A stretch of 64,000 nucleotides of DNA, from the NCBI GenBank assembly GCA_009746045.1, contig RPFO01000050.1, positions 2,733,194 to 2,797,193 on the forward strand. Direction: 5' to 3'. Source of the stretch: Mesostigma viride. Its lineage: Eukaryota; Streptophyta; Mesostigmatophyceae; Mesostigmatales; Mesostigmataceae. The translations under genes and the position numbers were made by a program. The notes under the pieces were generated by a model that saw only the letters and a list, made by a program, of their open reading frames with translations, was not told the origin of the DNA and made no database searches. Shown piece by piece: positions 1-9,131 of the stretch. Numbering within the stretch: the stretch's first letter is position 1; every line of letters starts with the position of its first letter.

Positions 1-280
1 TACCATTTCCCACTAGGAAACATAGCGGGATGAAGGTACCATTTCCCACTAGGAAACATAGCGGGATGAAGGTACCATTTCCCACTAGGAAACATAGCGG
101 GATGAAGGTACCATTTCCCACTAGGAAACATAGCGGGATGAAGGTACCATTTCCCACTAGGAAACATAGCGGGATGAAGGTACCATTTCCCACTAGGAAA
201 CATAGCGGGATGAAGGTACCATTTCCCACTAGGAAACATAGCGGGATGAAGGTACCATTTCCCACTAGGAAACATAGCGG
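1..280. repeat. 36-bp minisatellite, about 8 copies, cut by the window edge
   Basis: A 36-bp unit is repeated head to tail almost without change from the first base to about 280. As 36 is a multiple of three, one plus-strand frame stays open and would encode a 12-residue repeat (MKVPFPTRKHSG). Nothing around it supports a gene, so I treat it as a minisatellite whose other end lies outside the window. Confidence 0.9.
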
Positions 281-980
281 TGATAGCGTAGGCAACCATG
301 GGCTTTGCCCGCACAAAAGGTAAACGCGCATCACGATGTCTTCATACAGCGCACCTCTTTCATACAGCAGGCTGTGCGTGCACAAACTTCAGGTGCATCA
401 CTACATCGCTATATGGTATGTACGCTATATGGTACTATACCGCACGTCTCGTTCGAATCCCAAACTGCGTCACTGGTTTGGGCTGCCCTGCGCGTGCTCT
501 TTTCCTCAATGCACGGCTTGCGTTGCCCTGCGCCTGTTCTATCCCACTTCGTGCAGTTGCAAAGATGCCGTGCCCCGGCAACGACGAGGGCTCGGAAGAC
601 GGGAGCGAAGCCAAAAAGCAGCGTTTGGAGGCACTTCCATTCAAGGAGGCTGTGGTGCCTAGCGCCCAGGTACCGCGCATCGTAAAAGCCTCTTTACTGT
701 GGGTTGTAAATGCCTCGTTACTGTCCGTTGTAAGTGTCACTTAGACTTGAGTAGCTCACACGCGTTCTAAGAGCGACGCCAAGAGACCCCGCATGGAGTT
801 GGCATGCCAGGAGGAAACGGAGGTTCACATACTCATGCTTACAAAAAGTATTCGGCCTTTGGTGCCCGAGGCAATGACTATGTATCGCGCAACCGCCCTG
901 CTGAGTAAGATTAAGACTACACGGGTGTCTGGGAAACGTTTGCATGGCTAGCAACTGCATGCTTGTTGTACAGTAAATCA
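281..980. other. Unassigned DNA between two minisatellites
   Basis: Several short overlapping frames are open here, but none has a recognisable domain, splice structure or composition that singles it out. I see no gene, RNA gene or mobile element that I can support. Confidence 0.5.
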
Positions 981-1275
981 TCCTATAATTGTCATCACGT
1001 CATCCTATTGTCATCACGTCATCCTATTGTCATCGCGTCATCCCATTGTCATCACGTCATCCCATTGTCATCGCATCATCCTATTGTCATCGCATCATCT
1101 TATTGTCATCACATCATCCTATTGTCATCACATCATCCTATTGTCATCACATCATCCTATTGTCATCACGTCATCCCATTGTCATCGCATCATCCTATTG
1201 TCATCGCATCATCCTATTATTGTCATCACATCATCCTATTGTCATCACGTCATCCTATTGTCATCACATCAGGTA
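980..1275. repeat. 19-bp minisatellite, about 15 copies
   Basis: A 19-bp unit of the form catcacgtcatcctattgt is repeated with a few substitutions (cgtcat/catcat, cct/ccc). The unit is not a multiple of three, so all three plus-strand frames read the same peptide in rotation, which creates long spurious frames. Bases 1276-1501 after it hold nothing I recognise. Confidence 0.9.
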
Positions 1276-1506
1276 TCCCATACTGTCTGCACCTCGATAC
1301 CCAGGGGGGCATTAGTTCCGCTCCCTACCTCTTATATCATCTTTGTGATGTTCCGGTCCTTGATGATCGCTGGTCAACCCTTCACAACAAGTCGCCAAAC
1401 CTTTGTGAATGCTCAGACATGTAGACCGATAGCATGCAGCCCATCCATCCAGTGACAGCGCACACAGATGGACGACATGCCATTGCATGCACGCTTCCCA
1501 GCAGAG

Positions 1507-2143
1507 TGTTACGTCCCGAGCCGGACGGTGCGAAAGATCTAATCTAGTATAAGGTGCAGTTTAATAAGCCGGCATAGCCGCGCATCCGCGTACCGCGATA
1601 GCAAGCAAAGATCGCAGTAAATTGACTAACTGAGCAGCGGTTTATCCTCAGCTAGGCCTTATAGCATGATTAATTAATCTAGCTTTATAACACGGCATGT
1701 CATGAGGCAAATGGCATCCGGATTAGTGCCCCTTGGTCTGAGAGAGTCGTCAACACTCGTTTCATTAATCATCAAACCAAAGAGAGCGAGTCCATCGTCC
1801 ACAGACCAATTTCACCTAGCTGCGCTACCAAGCTGGCAAGTTGGTGTGCAGGCGCGCCGACATGCGCGCCGATCTTCCAGATACTGCCGTCAAGCCCCAA
1901 TAGGTTCTGTATGACGTCTAGGGCCGGTCCGGCCCCTAGAAGATCTCGTACTTCTGGCTAGGCCCAAAATAACTGGTCCGGAACACACAAAGTACCAAAT
2001 AAACACACAAAGTCCCGAATTGAGTCCTATAGTCCGGCGGACTATGAAAGCGAGCTATCGAAAGTCCCAAACGAATAACAAATGACTTTCGACTTATTTA
2101 TTGAAGGCATTGTTACGCCCATACAAAGGTCTGGGCCGTAACA
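1507..2143 (-). repeat. 3' LTR of the chromovirus
   Basis: A 637-bp direct repeat identical in length to 13945-14581. It starts tgttacg and ends cgtaaca (TG...CA, short inverted ends). I count three substitutions between the copies, near 1685, 1711 and 1908. The element is on the minus strand, so this is the downstream LTR. Confidence 0.95.
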
Positions 2144-2157
2144 CTCCTCCCTTCCCC
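2144..2157 (-). promoter_or_regulatory. Polypurine tract
   Basis: Directly inside the 3' LTR the minus strand reads GGGGAAGGGAGGAG. A purine tract touching the LTR is where plus-strand DNA synthesis starts in LTR retrotransposons, and it fixes the element's orientation. Confidence 0.85.
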
Positions 2158-3091
2158 AGGGGACGATAGCTATATCGTCCAGGCTTGGGGCGCGCGCAAC
2201 AAGACAATTAACACAAACAAACAAAGAAGAAAAAAAAAGAAGCTCTTGCAAGCAAAACAAGCAACACACAAAAGCGACAATTGCCCAGGCTGGGCAGTCA
2301 GCTATAGAGAACAATAATACAAAATCGGCCATGGGGATACTATGTCCCAACCCCTGTTCGCCAGCGGGTTAGTAAAGCCAATTCTCCCCGGCGTTGCCAC
2401 ACAAGGACAATTCCTTGATAGCCGATGGGATGCTGTCGCCATCCCGTTGCAATCCATGAGGGCAATGTGACTGGAAACTCTGGATCTCTGGACTGGAACA
2501 GCAGGAACAGGAACCCCCATAATCCTTCCTGGAATCTCCCCCACTTCCCACAAATCCATCAATTAATTTCCCTCTCACCGCTGCCCTCCCTGGCGACCGC
2601 GCTAGTGCAGGGCCGCGGCAGCATATAAAATTCCGCCAGCGACCCGAATCAGAGGCGCACACCAATCAACGCCATGCAAGACAATTAACCCAATTGATGG
2701 GGTCGACCGATACCAATACTACCGGATGCATGGTTGCAGGCGACGATGCTTATCACAACTGGGATAATAATCGCGCGTGGCAGACATGTTGCGCGCGACC
2801 ATGCACAGTGGCGGGCACGCAACAGTTGGGGTGCGCAACAGTGATCCGCGGGGCGCGCACGCGCCAGCATGTGACAGCGTTGTAAACGCCACCGCCGAGC
2901 AAAGGCCAAAATATGGATCACGGCAGTCGTCATCAGCGACTACGGGAGGTGCTCGCGTGCAGAACTGTCCAATGCGGTCGATGCAGGGAGGACCACCAAG
3001 CTGAATCACGTCTTGCCTGTGCGGAGATGCGCGCGCAAGCGCTGAACTCGTCATCCCGTCTGCAAGACTGTCCATGAGGAGGTCGCGACCC
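2158..3091 (-). other. 3' noncoding region of the chromovirus
   Basis: There is no convincing ORF between the last ORF and the 3' LTR. Bases 2465-2560 (ctggactggaacagcaggaac..., ttcctggaatctcccccac...) resemble 59770-59880 of the second chromovirus, which lies in the same place relative to its LTR. The two elements are therefore related, and this block is conserved noncoding sequence of the family. Confidence 0.6.
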
Positions 3092-4204
3092 TCACATTCC
3101 TCCAATGCTAGGGCCCACCCCTCCCGACCGCGCCTTCCGTTGACGATACTCGTGGAGTACCTGGCGACCCTGCTCACCAATTTCCTCGAGGATCTTCCCG
3201 GGGTTAGCGAGGTGATCCGCATTGTATGCGAGCTGGTATTCGTTCACGTTGGTGCGCGTTTGAGCGAGGTCTACCCACGTCCCGGTGGGCCAGTACGACA
3301 TGAATGCGGCCAGGTATTGCGGGTGCGTGAACATGATTGTGCCCGCGTTCCAATCAATAACCCCACATCCATGCTCCGCAAAGAAACCCCCCGCCATGGT
3401 CAACACTACGACGCGCACCTGGAGAGCGTTGAAGCGAAAGCCCGGAGCCCTCACAAAGTTGGGCACAACCCAGTCGAGGAATGCCTCTCCCTCGCACGGA
3501 GCATACTTGGGACAGTCAACCTTTCGAGGTTTACCATCTACCATGTATTTTGGCAGCTCCCGCTTGGGGCCGTAACGCGTACCAGAACCCTCTGGCGTCG
3601 ATTCTAGGCAGTCCTGGGGTCGCGGGGCCGCCCTCCCTGGGTGCAAGTCGAAGCAGACTAGCTCGCGCATGGAACCTCGCTCCACATACGCATGAGTTCC
3701 TGCCTCAAAGTGCAGCGGTTGCGGTCGATGATAGTCCGCGCTGTCGACGGCCACGAACGGCGATGGTGGGAGTTCAATGTAGACGGGAACACCCCGAAAC
3801 TCGCGTAAGGGGCGTACTCGTTGTGGGTGGGGAAACGCGATGACGTGAGCGCCCACCGTCCATGGCGCCGGTCGAGCCACCGCCTGTACGATCAAAGACC
3901 CCTGCGCATGAGATATAAAGCCCACCGCTGGTATCGGGCCACGCCTCTCTGGTAGATGGGCGCGGGACGTCTCCACGCAGGCCACCCGCTCGGAGTAAGT
4001 TCGAGCTTCTCGGCGCGGACTCTGGGAATCCGCGGAGACGCTGCCCGCCGACACCTCGTTCGTACATGCGCGACGTCTAACTCCTCGCTGGGCATCCGGT
4101 TCCACTTGGGGGCGTTTCTGGTTGCTTGCGCTCGATATCCTCGGAATCGAGCTTAGTCGGGTCGGTCGAGCCGCCCGTTCGCCGGGTCGGTCCCGTCCCG
4201 ACAA
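3092..4204 (-). CDS. Post-integrase ORF of the chromovirus, function unknown
   Basis: A 370-residue intact frame between the integrase/chromodomain ORF and the 3' LTR. The first ~95 residues are Arg/Ser/Pro-rich. The rest looks globular, with aromatic stretches such as VIDWNAGTIMF and MSYWPTGTWVDLAQ. I see no signal peptide or membrane segment, so although it has the position of an env gene it does not look like an envelope protein. I do not recognise the family. The second chromovirus (59926-61092) also has an ORF here. The start is uncertain because the frame could begin at an internal Met. Confidence 0.6.
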   Translation of the reverse strand: MSGRDRPGERAARPTRLSSIPRISSASNQKRPQVEPDAQRGVRRRACTNEVSAGSVSADSQSPRREARTYSERVACVETSRAHLPERRGPIPAVGFISHAQGSLIVQAVARPAPWTVGAHVIAFPHPQRVRPLREFRGVPVYIELPPSPFVAVDSADYHRPQPLHFEAGTHAYVERGSMRELVCFDLHPGRAAPRPQDCLESTPEGSGTRYGPKRELPKYMVDGKPRKVDCPKYAPCEGEAFLDWVVPNFVRAPGFRFNALQVRVVVLTMAGGFFAEHGCGVIDWNAGTIMFTHPQYLAAFMSYWPTGTWVDLAQTRTNVNEYQLAYNADHLANPGKILEEIGEQGRQVLHEYRQRKARSGGVGPSIGGM

Positions 4205-4474
4205 GAACCGTCATTCCGCCCGTGCCCTGAGTCCGAATGGTTCGCACGGCATCACCGTCCTGTTGCTGGATCGGTGTCACCACAGGTGTGACAGAACCGC
4301 CCGTTCGCCGAGTCGGCCCTGCTTGCACGTGGCGTTGGGGATGCTTTTCGACCCAATTACCACGATGGTGCGTACACATCGACGTGAATAACACAAGTGC
4401 CTTCGCGGCATCCTGGCTACACGTGATCAAGCCCGTTGTCATAGCGCCCCCACCACTACTACCTTCGCGGTAGC

Positions 4475-4984
4475 CTAGTGGAGGGCATGCTCGGCCTTAT
4501 ACTCGCGAAGCAGACGTTCACACCCTTCTAGCTCATTCTCGGTTCGCCACGAATCCTCGTAATCATGCTGAGCAAAACGCCACCGTACGCGATACTGTCG
4601 CTGTCTACCTCTCCCACGCTTGATGTCCCGGTGGCCCACGATCTCGGCCACCTCGTCTTCCTGTTCTCCAGTCTCTGGGTTGTACTCGACAGGGGCCGGC
4701 GGGTTGAGCCGACCTTGGATGGAGTTCTGGTGGTATAACTTGAGCTGGTCTCGATGGAAGTTGGAGGAAGTGTTCCAGGAGCTCGGGATGTCCACCTTGA
4801 ACATCACATCTCCAAGCTTCTCCAGAACCTTGTGTGGCCCCAGGAACATAGGACGGAGCTTTGTCTTGAGCTCACCCTCTACCTTCTCAGAGAAACGTCC
4901 TAGGCGGGGGCCTTCCACCAGTACCCAGTCGCCCACCTCGATGGCCGGCGTGCGCGCATCTAGGCGGCCAGCAGTCCTCGCCAT
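4475..4984 (-). CDS. Integrase C-terminal GPY/F module and chromodomain
   Basis: This 169-residue frame carries the end of the integrase. First comes a GPY/F-like module (IEVGDWVLVEG..., LRPMFLGPHKVLEKLGD), then a chromodomain (VAEIVGHRDIKRGRG...QYRVRWRFAQHDYEDSWRTENEL) close to the C-terminus. Chromodomains mark chromoviruses and direct insertion to particular chromatin. It is offset by one frame from the integrase core just upstream (4960-5910). The join lies in a GC-rich run near 4990-5010, where the core frame runs on into a short unrelated tail, so this copy has a frameshift or uses recoding. Confidence 0.9.
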   Translation of the reverse strand: MARTAGRLDARTPAIEVGDWVLVEGPRLGRFSEKVEGELKTKLRPMFLGPHKVLEKLGDVMFKVDIPSSWNTSSNFHRDQLKLYHQNSIQGRLNPPAPVEYNPETGEQEDEVAEIVGHRDIKRGRGRQRQYRVRWRFAQHDYEDSWRTENELEGCERLLREYKAEHALH

Positions 4985-5910
4985 ATAGCGCTCGCGGCGG
5001 CCCGGTAGCCCTTGACCGCACTGTCATGGGCCTGGCGCATCTGGACCAGCAGCCTCTCCACCCCTTCGAGGGTGTCTCGCCGGACCGACTTTTCAGCTAA
5101 GGCTGGGCTTGTGAGAAGGTCAGTCGGCGTGAGCGGATGCCTGCCCGTGTTGAGGAAGAATGGTGTGAAGCCATGAGCTGCCTGGGGGGCGTTATTCAGG
5201 GAGAACTCCACCAAACCCAAGAACTCTTCCCAGTTGCTTCCCACCGCGTCGGTGTAGTGGCGCATGGTCTCTTGCACTGTGCGGTTCAGCCTCTCCACCA
5301 GGTGGGAGGACGAGCTGTGATATGCTGTCCCCAGCGACACCTTGGTGCCCAGGCATTCAAAGAACTCCTGCCAGAAGCGGGCCGTGAACAGCTTGTCTCG
5401 GTCCGATATGAATTGCCGGCTGAGTCCGTGGTACCTGAACACGTGGTGAAGGTATAGCTTAGCGCAAGCCTCGGCCGTGAGTTCGGCCGGACATGGTGCC
5501 AGGTGACACATGCGCGTCAAACGGTCCAGGAAAACCAGAATCATGCTGTTGCCATTCTTGGTCTTCCGGAAGGGGCCAACAAAATCCATCATCAGGGAAT
5601 CCCAAGGGCCCATCGGGTCTGGTAGGGTCTGGGGGACCGCCTGTGAGCCCGTATTGCGGGACTTCATGATCTGACATGATGGACACTCGCGCACGTACGT
5701 CTCAATGTACTCTCGCATGCCTGGCCAATAGAAGTTCTTTCTGGCCCGTGGCAGCAAGCGGTGGATCCCTTGGTGGCCACCGGCGAGAGAGTCATGGAGC
5801 TCATGGAGCAGAGCCGCTCGACATAACTCCGGGACGTACAGGCGCCAGCAGTCTGGCCTCACCATGACATAGAGTCGCCCGTCCTGGAACTTGCACGGGA
5901 GCTTGCCCAT
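4960..5910 (-). CDS. Ty3/Gypsy integrase: zinc-binding and catalytic core
   Basis: The 316-residue frame starts in the linker before integrase. An HHCC zinc-binding domain comes first (HELHDSLAGGHQG, then CPSCQIMK, residues ~36-80). The retroviral-type core follows with the D,D,E triad: MMDFVG, ISDRDKLF and LVERLNRT. The family makes staggered cuts and joins the cDNA ends to host DNA. More linker (LSHVVSAQGIFHLQRIGPPTIF...) lies upstream in another frame at 5940-6107 and stops exactly at the foreign cassette. At least two frame changes separate linker, core and C-terminal module, so a full pol polyprotein could not be read without recoding. Confidence 0.92.
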   Translation of the reverse strand: MGKLPCKFQDGRLYVMVRPDCWRLYVPELCRAALLHELHDSLAGGHQGIHRLLPRARKNFYWPGMREYIETYVRECPSCQIMKSRNTGSQAVPQTLPDPMGPWDSLMMDFVGPFRKTKNGNSMILVFLDRLTRMCHLAPCPAELTAEACAKLYLHHVFRYHGLSRQFISDRDKLFTARFWQEFFECLGTKVSLGTAYHSSSSHLVERLNRTVQETMRHYTDAVGSNWEEFLGLVEFSLNNAPQAAHGFTPFFLNTGRHPLTPTDLLTSPALAEKSVRRDTLEGVERLLVQMRQAHDSAVKGYRAAASAIWRGLLAA

Positions 5911-5939
5911 CTGCTTGGGGTGGACCTGATTGCCTCTAA

Positions 5940-6107
5940 GGCCGCGGGCTCCGTGACAGTGAACCGACTAATCAACGTCTCCAGGACAGAAGTGATCGTG
6001 TACGTGTCCGCCTCCTCCTCAAGGGTTTGGTGCACGTACTCCGAAAAAATGGTAGGGGGCCCGATGCGCTGCAGGTGAAAAATTCCCTGAGCCGATACCA
6101 CGTGGCT
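5940..6107 (-). pseudogene. Remnant of pol between RNase H and integrase
   Basis: The minus strand from 6107 reads SHVVSAQGIFHLQRIGPPTIF followed by SEYVHQTLEEEADTYTITSV, the kind of linker found upstream of the integrase zinc domain. It begins abruptly at the outer end of the inverted-repeat arm (6108), which marks where reverse transcriptase/RNase H was lost or replaced. It is out of frame with the integrase core by a frameshift near 5935-5945. Confidence 0.6.
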
Positions 6108-6824
6108 GAGTGGCACTCCTGACCGGGACCCCTCCCTTTCCCCGGGGGCGCGCACGTCCTCGCGCGCGGCCTCCCAGTCGGGAGACAGGTCGTCCTGGGT
6201 CGTGCGACCGGTGTGGAACAGATAGCGACTGTGCGCCGAATTGGGTTATATATCCAGTTCCCCTTGCTTGGGCGCTCGTCCTACTACCCGATTCGGTTAG
6301 GTTAGGTTAGCATGGCTACAAGTGCTAAGGCATTCGTACGTTGACTAGCAGTCGCTATGGTTAGGCTTCTTGCTATTTGTTCGGTAGTGCTCGGGGTGCT
6401 GTGGCTCACGGCGTTGGTGGCAGGCTCGAATAGTTCGGGCGTTGTCGTGTTTACGCACGACCCTCCTTCGTCTAGCCGCTCCCCTACCACCGACAATGCA
6501 ACCGAAGGCGCCCCTCCCGCGTCACCGCCCTTGGAACTCACCGATGTTATCGTGGCCGATGAGCCCGAGGTGGACTCCCCTGCTGCGGACGCGGTTGAGG
6601 TCGAGCGCCTCAATGCTAAGAAGAAGCCGCCTTATAGCTGTTTGCTCGACGCTGAGTGTCTTTCAACCTTGAACGCTATGATGGAAGTGGGCTATCGTGA
6701 AGATGTGTCATATCCCGTGGGTGCTTTGCTTATGCTTTACTACCACGCTCTCCCAACTGCGTCGCTAGACGAGGTCAGGGCTACCAGGCGCTTCCCGATA
6801 CAAAGTACTTGTATTGGGCATGCC
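6108..6824 (+). repeat. Left arm of 717-bp inverted repeat
   Basis: Bases 6108-6824 are the reverse complement of 9047-9763, equal in length and, where I compared them, without mismatch or gap. The arm holds about 250 bp of leader, with ggttatatatcc and a triple GGTTA run, and the first ~156 codons of the polyprotein. The inner end is the self-complementary octamer GGCATGCC (6817-6824). Confidence 0.95.
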
Positions 6825-9131
6825 CGCCCGTGTTTCTATGAACCACGGGTGATGAAGGCCATGTTCGACTCCTGCGGCGTTCGTCAGGCTGCCACGGCTT
6901 TAGATGTCGTCGTCTGGGTCGACATCGTCGCGTATTGCGAATTTCAGTGCGACGGGCGCAAGGGTGGTGCGCCTCCGCACCTGTTTGAAGTGTTTCCAAA
7001 CGGGTGCCAGTGCCCCCCCCCGCCCGCTGCAGCGACGCCCGGCGCACCTAACCCCACCACACCTGGGCGGTTGTTCCGCGACGTCATTTTGGACTGTCTC
7101 CGTGAGGGGACCTCTAGTTTCACTGATTTCGCTGACAACTTCCTAGCTATGAGCTGGCCGAATGCCAGCGTCCGCCTACCTTGGCGGCGCTGGTACCGTG
7201 AGGTGCCTAAGGGCACATGTCGCGAAATGTTCACGCTGACATCCTCTGGCGAATCCTTTTGGACCCCGCGCTGGGACGCGATGGGCGACGGGACTGCCAT
7301 CATGCACGCTGTGCAAACTGTCACCGTATCCTTTGTCTCTATCAAGTTCGGCGGCACGCGGCAGACAGCTGATCTGGTTAGCACGGTGGCAGGGATGTTG
7401 CTGTTGAGCGTTCTCTGTTTGTTTCTCTGGGGCATCGAATACATAACGCAGGAGGTGTTAGGCTCCAATCTTCCCCTTCCCCTACCTTGGTGGGGCTGGT
7501 TTTTGATTGGGGTCTTCGCAGTGGGTGAGGCTAACAATTCGGATCCCGTTGGTCGCGGGCGCACTGCGCTGGTCGCAGCATCTATCCTGCACTGTGCGGC
7601 TACCTTCTTCGCCGTTCCGGCGTTGTATCTGCTCGTGATAGCAGTGCATGTGATCACCGCCTTCTTCAATGCGTTTGAAACCAGGCGCAACAACCTCTCA
7701 GGACCTGTGCGCTGTGGGCATATGGTAGTGGTGTTCCTGGCGCTGCGATCCTGGTTCCTAATGACCAGCAGTTACCTTAAGCACTTCTCCTATCACTTTC
7801 CAAAAGTGCATATGCTCATTTTGTGGACGCATAAGTTCGGACAGCGGATTTTTGCCCCCCCGGCCAGCGAGCTCGGCCACATGGCCTCGATGTTTGGAGA
7901 CCTTGCGGCTATCTCCATGCGCGCGGCGCGTGAGCCGAAAGCGCAATTTCTTGCCTGGCTGCTCAGTTGCGCATTGAACCAGCTGATGTACATCTTCGCG
8001 TTTCTCGTGGTTTTGTACGTTCTGCCAGCACCTTTCATCCGCAACCAGTTGTACCCACGCGTGCGACCGGCTAACCCCGCCGCGCGCGATTCTGGTTATA
8101 GCTTGGCTGAGCATTTATTCAAGAATTTGGCATTCGTAACCTCAGATTTCTTCCCTCTGCTGCGGGACTCGATGTCGTTTGTGCAGAAGTATTACGACGG
8201 ATCCCTTGCCGCGGGTGAAGTCACGCTCGGGCTAGTTGTTCAGGGGATGTATCTGACCGCTTACGCGCTTTTCGCGTGCACTTGGGAAGGTATGCTCGCC
8301 ACAGTGGTGTTCACAACATGCCGGGCAATCAGCGCGTTAACCGCCCGTCCGGGGGAGCACGCCTGGCCTCTGGGCGCTCGGCTTGACCGCCGAGCGATTA
8401 TGATGACCCTTGTACAGTCTGGCCAGGCGAAGATGGTAGGCTTTTCGCTTACTACGGGTCACCCCGTGATGCGCCGCGCGGAGGGTACGATGGGCGAGGC
8501 TGACAGGCCGCTGAGGGATCCTGACGCGCCAGATGTCGCCGCATCCTATTCTGTCCACCCTCGCTCCCCCGTGATGCCCATGGCGTGGCTTAAGCAGTTG
8601 TCCGAGCGTGTGTGCGTGATTGATTCGTATGACCATGAGGGTAACCATATTCCTTCACGAGGCTGCGCCACGTTGGTGAATCGAGAGGGCGACGCTGGCA
8701 CGTTGCTCACTGTCAACCACGTGGTCCCTGAGTGTGCTTCCGAGGTGTTGCTCCGCTTTCCGGGTGACCTGCAGTCGGCCTACCGCGGCTCCGTGCTTAA
8801 CCATGTTAAGTTTAGTCACGTGACGGAGCCCCACAACGATTCGGCTGTACGGCTGAACGTTGTCTTCGGCAGCCGCTGCGAAGGGTTGCCCAACGGGCCA
8901 CTCGCTGTCCCGGTGGGTGAGTTCCAGATCGGTGAGGACAAGCAGCTCGGGATTATTAAGCCTGATGGGGTCGCCGCACTAGGACGCCCCGTGGCCAAAA
9001 CGGCGAACGGCAGGCAGGCCAGCATGTTCCAGTACGCCAAACGGCAGGCATGCCCAATACAAGTACTTTGTATCGGGAAGCGCCTGGTAGCCCTGACCTC
9101 GTCTAGCGACGCAGTTGGGAGAGCGTGGTAG
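6357..9131 (+). CDS. RNA-virus-like polyprotein fragment: membrane segments and a truncated serine protease
   Basis: The 924-residue frame opens with a signal peptide or anchor (VVLGVLWLTALVAG, residues ~8-22). An acidic/Pro-rich stretch and a Cys-rich domain (~95-330) follow. Hydrophobic segments lie near 340-362, 376-392, 405-438, 455-475, 530-562 and 624-652. A chymotrypsin-like domain starts near 770: GCATLVNREGDAGTLLTVNH with His788, then HNDSAVRL with Asp828. The catalytic Ser (GxSG type) would be expected about 70 residues on, but from residue ~897 the frame runs antisense through the right inverted arm and ends. Membrane segments followed by a trypsin-like protease match the N-terminal half of sobemo-/astro-like positive-strand RNA virus polyproteins. 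No polymerase is present. Viral origin is inference; an unknown retroelement product is the alternative. The strand is opposite to the host element. Confidence 0.55.
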   Translation: MVRLLAICSVVLGVLWLTALVAGSNSSGVVVFTHDPPSSSRSPTTDNATEGAPPASPPLELTDVIVADEPEVDSPAADAVEVERLNAKKKPPYSCLLDAECLSTLNAMMEVGYREDVSYPVGALLMLYYHALPTASLDEVRATRRFPIQSTCIGHARPCFYEPRVMKAMFDSCGVRQAATALDVVVWVDIVAYCEFQCDGRKGGAPPHLFEVFPNGCQCPPPPAAATPGAPNPTTPGRLFRDVILDCLREGTSSFTDFADNFLAMSWPNASVRLPWRRWYREVPKGTCREMFTLTSSGESFWTPRWDAMGDGTAIMHAVQTVTVSFVSIKFGGTRQTADLVSTVAGMLLLSVLCLFLWGIEYITQEVLGSNLPLPLPWWGWFLIGVFAVGEANNSDPVGRGRTALVAASILHCAATFFAVPALYLLVIAVHVITAFFNAFETRRNNLSGPVRCGHMVVVFLALRSWFLMTSSYLKHFSYHFPKVHMLILWTHKFGQRIFAPPASELGHMASMFGDLAAISMRAAREPKAQFLAWLLSCALNQLMYIFAFLVVLYVLPAPFIRNQLYPRVRPANPAARDSGYSLAEHLFKNLAFVTSDFFPLLRDSMSFVQKYYDGSLAAGEVTLGLVVQGMYLTAYALFACTWEGMLATVVFTTCRAISALTARPGEHAWPLGARLDRRAIMMTLVQSGQAKMVGFSLTTGHPVMRRAEGTMGEADRPLRDPDAPDVAASYSVHPRSPVMPMAWLKQLSERVCVIDSYDHEGNHIPSRGCATLVNREGDAGTLLTVNHVVPECASEVLLRFPGDLQSAYRGSVLNHVKFSHVTEPHNDSAVRLNVVFGSRCEGLPNGPLAVPVGEFQIGEDKQLGIIKPDGVAALGRPVAKTANGRQASMFQYAKRQACPIQVLCIGKRLVALTSSSDAVGRAW

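Noticed and set aside
1-280. Possible CRISPR array
   Set aside because: The units are contiguous without unique spacers, no cas genes are present and the DNA is eukaryotic.
433-480. gttcgaatccc as a tRNA T-arm
   Set aside because: No cloverleaf partner arms could be found around it; the same holds for ggttcgaacgg at 33103.
3092-4204. Envelope gene for the chromovirus
   Set aside because: No signal peptide, membrane anchor or furin-like site in the 370-residue ORF, so only its position suggests env.
6293-6308. GGTTAGGTTAGGTTAG as a telomere remnant
   Set aside because: Only three units inside the virus-like leader and its inverted copy; too short and not the usual TTTAGGG of green algae.
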